Of a stretch of DNA of 9,812 bases, positions 5,491 to 9,812 are shown piece after piece (position 1 is the first letter of the stretch; each line of letters begins with the position of its first letter). Both the position numbers and the translations under genes were made by a program. Under the pieces are notes generated by a model that saw nothing but the letters and a program-made list of their open reading frames with translations, did not search any database and was not told the origin of the DNA. This stretch comes from Oscillospiraceae bacterium (GTDB lineage: Bacteria; Bacillota; Clostridia; Oscillospirales; Oscillospiraceae): assembly GCA_028691385.1 (NCBI GenBank), contig JAQUZL010000078.1, forward strand, positions 1-9,812, read 5' to 3'.

Positions 5491-6941
5491 TGAAGCGCAC
5501 CCATTCGGGAACATCGTTCCGCGATTCTTTCCGCACCCGTTCTTCCAAGGTCGGCTCCTACAGCATTCTCGCCACGGTGTTTGTGCTGGTCATCGCAGTC
5601 ATTGTCAACCTGATTGCCGCCAAGCTGCCCTCGCAGTTCACCCAGTATGATGTGTCCGCGCAGGATCTTTACACGCTCTCTGAGCAGTCCAGAGATATGG
5701 TCACCGGGCTTTCCGAGGACATCACCATCTATTGGAACGTGCAAACCGGCAACGAAAACGAATCGCTCCGCCGCCTGCTTGACCGCTATCAGGCGCTGAG
5801 CAAGCACCTGATCGTCAAGGAAGTTGATCCGGTCATCAACCCGACCTTCAGCACGCAGTATACCGCTGAAAAGATTACCAACAACAGCTTGATTGTCGTC
5901 AGCGGCGCACGCAGCAAATATGTGGATTATTCCGATATTTTTCTGGTGGACTACAGCTCGTATTACACAACCGGCGCCTATACCGAGGAATTTGACGGCG
6001 AAAATGCCATTACCGGCGCGCTGGACTATGTGACCAGCGATTCCCTGCCGGTTGCCTATCAGCTGACCGGCCACGGTGAAACGGCGCTGGACAGCACCAT
6101 TGCCTCGCAAATTGCCAGCCAAAACATTGAAGTGGAAACCCTGAGCATCCTGCAAAATGGCGGCATCCCCGCCGATTGCAGCAGCCTGTTCATCGTCGCG
6201 CCGCAGTCTGATCTCAGTGACAGCGAAGCTGCGCTGATTCTGGACTATCTGCAAAAGGGCGGTCATTTGTTCCTGTTTACCTCGTTTGTTTATAACGAGC
6301 ATCCCAACCTGGACGCGATTTTGTTCTACTATGGCGTGCAGGAAATTCCCGGTATGGTGGTCGAGGGCGATTCCAGCCGCTGCGTATCCGGCTATCAGCA
6401 CTATATTCTGCCGACGCTGGGCTCCCACGAGATCACCCAGCCGCTGATTTCCGGCAACTACCTTGCGCTCACCGCGTTCACCTCCGGCATTCAAACGCTG
6501 GACAATCTCCGCGACGGCGTCACTGTCACAGACCTTCTGACCTCCTCCGACGCCTCTTACTCCAAGACAGCCGGCATCAATCTGGAAACCTTTGACAAGG
6601 AAGCGGATGATCAAAGCGGTCCGTTCTCCCTTGGCGTTGCAGTCTCCGAAGAAGTGGAAAACGGCACCACCCGGATTGTTTGGTATCCATCCCAGTATCT
6701 GCTCGATTCCAACTGCAACAACGCCGTTTCCGGCGGCAACTATGATCTGATTCTCAACTCCATCGGCTGGCTGTGCGAGCATGAAAGCGCCATCTCCATC
6801 CACTCCAAGAACATGGTGGAGGACACGCTTACTGTGACCAACGCGCAGTTCGGGATTCTGGCACTCATTCTGATTGTGCTGATTCCGCTGATGCTGCTTG
6901 CCGTCGGTATCGTCATCACCGTGAAGAGGAGGCGCAAATAA
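5490..6941 (+). CDS. GldG-like ABC transporter auxiliary protein (ABC_transp_aux family)
   Basis: This is a membrane-anchored protein with a large extracytoplasmic domain that accompanies GldA/GldF-type ABC subunits; its exact role is unknown outside gliding Bacteroidetes. It has 483 aa from ATG 5490 (TGATG overlap with the permease stop). A basic N-terminus is followed by a transmembrane segment at about 24-44, then the family motif YDVSAQDLYTLSEQS (53-67). A soluble region of roughly 400 aa follows, with the conserved YQLTGHGE (190-197), QSDLSDSEAALILDYLQKGGHLFLFTS and RIVWYPSQYLLD. A second transmembrane segment lies at about 455-478, before the basic tail KRRRK. This is the usual TM-domain-TM layout. 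The basic ends suggest that both termini are cytoplasmic and the large domain lies outside. The next gene starts right after the stop. Confidence 0.88.
   Translation: MKRTHSGTSFRDSFRTRSSKVGSYSILATVFVLVIAVIVNLIAAKLPSQFTQYDVSAQDLYTLSEQSRDMVTGLSEDITIYWNVQTGNENESLRRLLDRYQALSKHLIVKEVDPVINPTFSTQYTAEKITNNSLIVVSGARSKYVDYSDIFLVDYSSYYTTGAYTEEFDGENAITGALDYVTSDSLPVAYQLTGHGETALDSTIASQIASQNIEVETLSILQNGGIPADCSSLFIVAPQSDLSDSEAALILDYLQKGGHLFLFTSFVYNEHPNLDAILFYYGVQEIPGMVVEGDSSRCVSGYQHYILPTLGSHEITQPLISGNYLALTAFTSGIQTLDNLRDGVTVTDLLTSSDASYSKTAGINLETFDKEADDQSGPFSLGVAVSEEVENGTTRIVWYPSQYLLDSNCNNAVSGGNYDLILNSIGWLCEHESAISIHSKNMVEDTLTVTNAQFGILALILIVLIPLMLLAVGIVITVKRRRK
6927..6932 (+). promoter_or_regulatory. Ribosome binding site that sets the TTG start of the DUF4340 gene
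   Basis: AGGAGG inside the end of the GldG-like gene lies 9 nt before TTG 6942. No ATG or GTG lies nearby in frame before the transmembrane segment, so TTG is the best start. Confidence 0.75.
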
Positions 6942-7877
6942 TTGGGCTTTCGGAAACTGACCCCCCGTACGCGTAAAATGCTCACGCTGATCGTCATTGC
7001 AGTGCTGCTGCTTGATGTGTTGTATCTGGTTTCCACCTTCACCAAGAGCAAGGACGAAGCGGCCGCAGAACCAGAGGCCATCGCCATCGGCGCCGACTTG
7101 TCCGCCGTGAACCGCCTTGCCTGGGACTATCAGGGCACCGACTATGCGCTGACCTATGATGGCGGCGCATGGCGCTTGGACGCCGACGCTGATTTTCCGG
7201 TCAATCAGACCATGGTCGCTGCCATGACCACCGCCCTTGGCAACCTGTCCGCCACGCAGCAGATTGACAAGGTTTCCGACTTTGACCAGTATGGACTCAC
7301 CGCGCCCACGCTTACCGTGCAGGCCGGTGACGTGGCCTACCTGGTCGGCAGCTTCAGCACGCTGAACAACTCCTACTATCTGCGCATTGGCGAGGACGCG
7401 ACCGTTTATCTGATCGACGGCACGCTGACGGACGCTTTCAGCCACAATGACAGCGATCTGCTGAAAATGGAAACCATCTCCGGCTTTGGAACCACCTCCC
7501 GGCTGGCCTTTACCGGGGCTGCGGATTCTTTTGAGCTGACCCTTGGCAGCGATGGCGCGTGGCAGCTTGCCGCGCAGCCGGACGCCGTGCTGGATCAGGA
7601 CGCCGTAAAAGCGCTGGTCACGCAGGTCACCGGCTGCACCTGGCTCACCTGCGTCAGCTACAAGGACTCCGACATGGCCGCCTATGGCCTGCGTGAGCCG
7701 TCCGCGCGGGTATCCATCAGCGATGACGTCGGCAAGACGTTCACCTTCCTGTTCGGAGATGACGCCGCCGACGGAACCTACGCCTGCTTTGAAGGCTCTG
7801 ACATGGTTTACCTTGTCAGCACCGACACGGCAAACGCCATGCGCGGCGCGACCGCGGCGGCGCTTCTGGCCAAATAA
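6942..7877 (+). CDS. DUF4340 domain protein, membrane-anchored
   Basis: This is a 311-aa protein of unknown biochemical function that regularly follows gldG-like genes in Firmicutes and other phyla, so it is probably an outer-face partner of the same ABC complex. It has a short basic N-terminus, one transmembrane segment at about 13-32, an acidic linker (37-46) and an extracytoplasmic region. That region holds two related halves: DGGAWRLDADADFP ... DFDQYGLTAPTLTV (73-126) and SDGAWQLAAQPDA ... MAAYGLREPSARV (203-258), as usual for DUF4340. The TTG start directly abuts the preceding TAA and is supported by AGGAGG 9 nt upstream. It is the last gene of the operon; a strong terminator begins 5 nt after the stop. 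Family and operon membership are secure; the function is not known. Confidence 0.87.
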   Translation: MGFRKLTPRTRKMLTLIVIAVLLLDVLYLVSTFTKSKDEAAAEPEAIAIGADLSAVNRLAWDYQGTDYALTYDGGAWRLDADADFPVNQTMVAAMTTALGNLSATQQIDKVSDFDQYGLTAPTLTVQAGDVAYLVGSFSTLNNSYYLRIGEDATVYLIDGTLTDAFSHNDSDLLKMETISGFGTTSRLAFTGAADSFELTLGSDGAWQLAAQPDAVLDQDAVKALVTQVTGCTWLTCVSYKDSDMAAYGLREPSARVSISDDVGKTFTFLFGDDAADGTYACFEGSDMVYLVSTDTANAMRGATAAALLAK

Positions 7878-7882
7878 GACGC

Positions 7883-7920
7883 AAACCGCGCCGCAGAACG
7901 ATTCTGCGGCGCGGTTTTTT
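7883..7920 (+). terminator. Strong Rho-independent terminator of the ABC operon
   Basis: The arms 7883-7898 and 7902-7917 pair perfectly over 16 bp around a 3-nt loop (CGA). The stem is GC-rich (ACCGCGCCGCAG) and ends in TTTTTT (7915-7920). Confidence 0.95.
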
Positions 7921-7926
7921 CTGCAA

Positions 7927-7957
7927 AAAAGCGGCGAGCCTTTGGCTCGCCGCTTTT
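7927..7957 (-). terminator. Rho-independent terminator of ilvE
   Basis: The arms 7927-7940 and 7944-7957 pair over 14 bp (core GCGGCGAGCC) around a 3-nt loop. On the minus strand the stem runs into TTTTTT (7930-7925), serving ilvE. On the plus strand TTTT follows, so it can back up the terminator just before it. Confidence 0.9.
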
Positions 7958-7966
7958 CAGTTTGTG

Positions 7967-9034
7967 TCAGTCGATATTGGTCACCCAGTGATGAACGTCC
8001 TCCACCTTGCCCCACTGAATGCCGGTCAGGGTGTTATACAGCTTCTGGGAAAGCTGGCCAATCTCACCGCCGTTGATGGCGGCCTTCTTGCCCTCCCAGC
8101 CCATTTCACCGATGGGCGAAATAACCGCCGCCGTGCCGGTTCCCCAGGCTTCTTCCAGCTTACCTTCGTCCGCTGCGACGAACAGCTCCTCGGCAGTAAT
8201 TTTGCGCTCTTCCACCGGAACGCCCCAGCTGCGCACCAGTTCCAGACAGCTCTTGCGGGTAATGCCCGGCAAAATTGAACCGTTCAGCGCCGGGGTGATC
8301 ACCTTGCCGTCCACCTTGAACATGACATTCATCGCGCCGACCTCTTCGATGTATTTGCGCTCCACGCCGTCGAGCCACAAAACCTGTGCATAGCCGGCCG
8401 TGGCCGCAGCTTCGCCCGCGCGCAGAGACGCGGCATAGTTGCCGCCGCATTTGGTAAAGCCGGTGCCGCCGCGCACCGCGCGCACATCGCGGCTCTCCAC
8501 ATAAATGTTCACCGGGTCAATGCCGTTGGGGTAGTACGAGCCGGATGGACTGCCGATGATGCAGAACAGATAGGTTTTGGACGCATGCACGCCCAAATGG
8601 TTGTCCGTTGCAAAGCAGAACGGGCGAACATAAAGGGACGTCCCCTCCTGATGCGGCACCCAGTCCTTATCCACCGCAACCAAGGTCTTGACCGCCTGCA
8701 CAAAATCATCCACCGGAATCTGCGGAATGCACAGTCTGTCGCTGGAATCCTGCAGGCGCTTGGCGTTCTCCTCCGGCCGGAACAGATGCACGGAGCCGTC
8801 CGCCCACCGGTAAGCCTTCATGCCCTCAAAGACCTCCTGCGCGTAATGCAGCACCATGCAGCTCGGATCCATGGGGAGCGGCGCATAGGGCGTCACGCGG
8901 GCGTCATGCCAGCCGCGTCCCTCGGTATAATTCATCAGGAACATATGGTCGGACATCACTTGGCCAAAGCCCAGCTTGCTTTCATCGACGGGCTTTTCCT
9001 TTGGGGTCGTTGTCTTGGTAATTTTGATTTCCAT
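7967..9034 (-). CDS. ilvE: Branched-chain amino acid aminotransferase
   Basis: This is a cytoplasmic PLP enzyme that interconverts Leu, Ile and Val with their 2-oxo acids using glutamate/2-oxoglutarate, the last step of synthesis and first of breakdown. It has 355 aa, the length of the longer (type II) BCAT class. The PLP lysine is K195 in GFTKCGGNYAAS. Other class IV landmarks are HYAQEVFEGMKAYR (63-76), YVRPFCFATD (135-144), YIEEVGAMNVMF (228-239), NGSILPGITR (251-260) and GTGTAAVISPIG (298-309). The start at 9034 is chosen because AAGGGA lies about 10 nt upstream and family homology begins here; an ATG at 9085 would add 17 residues without a ribosome binding site. It is monocistronic, with its own promoter and terminator, and diverges from the aldo/keto reductase gene. 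Confidence 0.95.
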   Translation of the reverse strand: MEIKITKTTTPKEKPVDESKLGFGQVMSDHMFLMNYTEGRGWHDARVTPYAPLPMDPSCMVLHYAQEVFEGMKAYRWADGSVHLFRPEENAKRLQDSSDRLCIPQIPVDDFVQAVKTLVAVDKDWVPHQEGTSLYVRPFCFATDNHLGVHASKTYLFCIIGSPSGSYYPNGIDPVNIYVESRDVRAVRGGTGFTKCGGNYAASLRAGEAAATAGYAQVLWLDGVERKYIEEVGAMNVMFKVDGKVITPALNGSILPGITRKSCLELVRSWGVPVEERKITAEELFVAADEGKLEEAWGTGTAAVISPIGEMGWEGKKAAINGGEIGQLSQKLYNTLTGIQWGKVEDVHHWVTNID

Positions 9035-9068
9035 GGTGTAGGATTCCCTTCTGTGTGAAATAGGCGAA

Positions 9069-9080
9069 CCGCAGCTGCGG
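9069..9080. repeat. 12-bp perfect palindrome in the ilvE leader
   Basis: CCGCAGCTGCGG is self-complementary and lies in the predicted 60-nt leader between the ilvE promoter and its ribosome binding site. It could be a protein-binding site or a small hairpin. No T tract follows, so it is not a terminator. Function unknown. Confidence 0.4.
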
Positions 9081-9102
9081 CTCAAAATCGTTAGATGTTT
9101 TT

Positions 9103-9130
9103 ATTGTAGCTTTTTTGGTCGGATTGTCAA
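9103..9130 (-). promoter_or_regulatory. Promoter of ilvE
   Basis: On the minus strand a perfect TTGACA (9130-9125) and TACAAT (9108-9103) are separated by 16 nt. The start near 9096 leaves a leader of about 60 nt, too short for a T-box. Confidence 0.8.
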
Positions 9131-9164
9131 TCTATTTCCCGGAATCACCCGCGATACTTTTCCT

Positions 9165-9193
9165 TTGCAACGCGGGCAAATCTGTACTATAAT
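9165..9193 (+). promoter_or_regulatory. Promoter of the aldo/keto reductase gene
   Basis: TTGCAA (9165-9170) and a perfect TATAAT (9188-9193) are separated by 17 nt. The start near 9200 gives a leader of about 40 nt. The -35 box is 34 bp from that of the divergent ilvE promoter. Confidence 0.75.
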
Positions 9194-9238
9194 AATGTGA
9201 AATTGCCGCAAACGTGCGGAACTGGAGTGTTGCAACAA

Positions 9239-9812
9239 ATGAAGAAATTTGGCTTTGGCACGATGCGTCTGCCGGTGGACGCCGAAGGCGCGATTGATCC
9301 TGTGCGCTTTTCGCAGATGATTGATACCTTTCTTGCGCGCGGCTACACCTATTTTGACACCGCGTATCCCTATCACAACGGAAAATCGGAGCTGGCTGTG
9401 CGCGAATGTCTGGTCAGGCGCTATCCCCGCACCCGATTTCAGCTGGCCGACAAGCTGCCGCCCTGGAGCATCCGCGAGGAAGCGGACGTGCCGGCGTTGT
9501 TTGAAAAGCAGCTTGCCAAGTGCGGCGTGGACTATTTTGACTATTACCTGCTCCACAACATTTCCACCGACACCGATAAGACCTTTCTTCGCTGCAACGC
9601 CTATGCATTTTTAGCGTCCGTGAAGGCGGACGGTCGGGCGAAAAAGATCGGTTTTTCCTTCCATGACAAGCCGGAGTTCCTGGAACAGCTTCTGTTGGCG
9701 CATCCGGAGATGGACTTTGTCCAGCTGCAAATCAACGCGCTGGACTGGGACGACCCGGTGGTGCAGGCGCGCCGCTGCTATGAGGTCGCCCGCAAGTATG
9801 GCAAGCCCATTT
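9239..9812 (+). CDS. Aldo/keto reductase, 3' end beyond the window
   Basis: This is a probable NAD(P)H-dependent oxidoreductase of the aldo/keto reductase superfamily; 191 residues are visible and the frame is open to the last base. The catalytic tetrad is present: D40 and Y45 in FDTAYPYHNGKSE, K72 in LADKLPPW and H106 in LLHNI. The start of the barrel (KKFGFGTMRLP) and ADGRAKKIGFSFHD (130-143) also fit. The wording of these motifs resembles the larger COG1453 type, which often carries a C-terminal 4Fe-4S domain; that part would lie outside the window. The ATG at 9239 has a weak GGAG (9224-9227) 11 nt upstream; a TTG at 9230 in frame is too close to it. The substrate is unknown. Confidence 0.88.
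   Translation, partial: MKKFGFGTMRLPVDAEGAIDPVRFSQMIDTFLARGYTYFDTAYPYHNGKSELAVRECLVRRYPRTRFQLADKLPPWSIREEADVPALFEKQLAKCGVDYFDYYLLHNISTDTDKTFLRCNAYAFLASVKADGRAKKIGFSFHDKPEFLEQLLLAHPEMDFVQLQINALDWDDPVVQARRCYEVARKYGKPI

Noticed and set aside
5460..8015. An 851-codon open frame on the minus strand across the GldG-like and DUF4340 genes
   Set aside because: It is antisense to two clear family members, runs through both terminators and into ilvE, has a low-complexity Gly/Val/Gln/His-rich product with no recognisable domain, and arises from the third-position GC bias of the sense genes.
9035..9085. N-terminal extension of ilvE from an ATG at 9085
   Set aside because: There is no ribosome binding site, it is only about 11 nt from the predicted transcript start, and the extra residues do not resemble the family; ATG 9034 has AAGGGA upstream.
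9035..9102. T-box or other riboswitch in front of ilvE
   Set aside because: The predicted leader is only about 60 nt, with one short palindrome and no terminator/antiterminator pair.

Overview
The window is chromosomal DNA from a GC-rich Firmicute, most likely a Clostridia-class gut anaerobe of the Oscillospirales type. This rests on gene content (NiaR-type NAD regulator, PfoR-like EIIC membrane protein, Gld-like ABC cluster with a DUF4340 protein, PrdX-type editing protein), strong AGGAGG ribosome binding sites, TTG and GTG starts, and consensus sigma-A promoters in short AT-rich gaps. No closer taxon can be fixed from the sequence. I see no mobile element, CRISPR array, tRNA or rRNA.

Region 1 (1-2790) concerns NAD precursors. 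It holds the C-terminal two thirds of nicotinate phosphoribosyltransferase (pncB), directly followed by the niacin-responsive repressor gene niaR. At the niaR stop codon lies a near-consensus promoter, then a perfect 20-bp inverted repeat followed by a T tract. It drives a 357-aa PfoR/EIIC-like multi-pass membrane protein. The layout suggests that this protein is under NiaR control and may transport niacin or a related compound; this is the most interesting inference in the window.

Region 2 (2724-3428, minus strand) is a free-standing prolyl-tRNA editing protein (PrdX/YbaK family) with its own promoter. It shares a bipartite hairpin terminator with the convergent membrane protein gene.

Region 3 (3471-7920) is a tightly packed four-gene operon: ABC ATPase, ABC-2 permease (GldF-like), GldG-like auxiliary protein and DUF4340 protein. 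The genes overlap or abut, each has a good ribosome binding site, and a strong terminator follows the last one. Together they would form one envelope ABC complex whose substrate is unknown.

Region 4 (7927-9812) has a branched-chain amino acid aminotransferase (ilvE) on the minus strand, with its own terminator and promoter. Diverging from it is the start of an aldo/keto reductase gene that runs off the window. Their promoters stand back to back about 34 bp apart. All gaps between genes are shorter than about 250 bases and hold the promoters, leaders and terminators listed.
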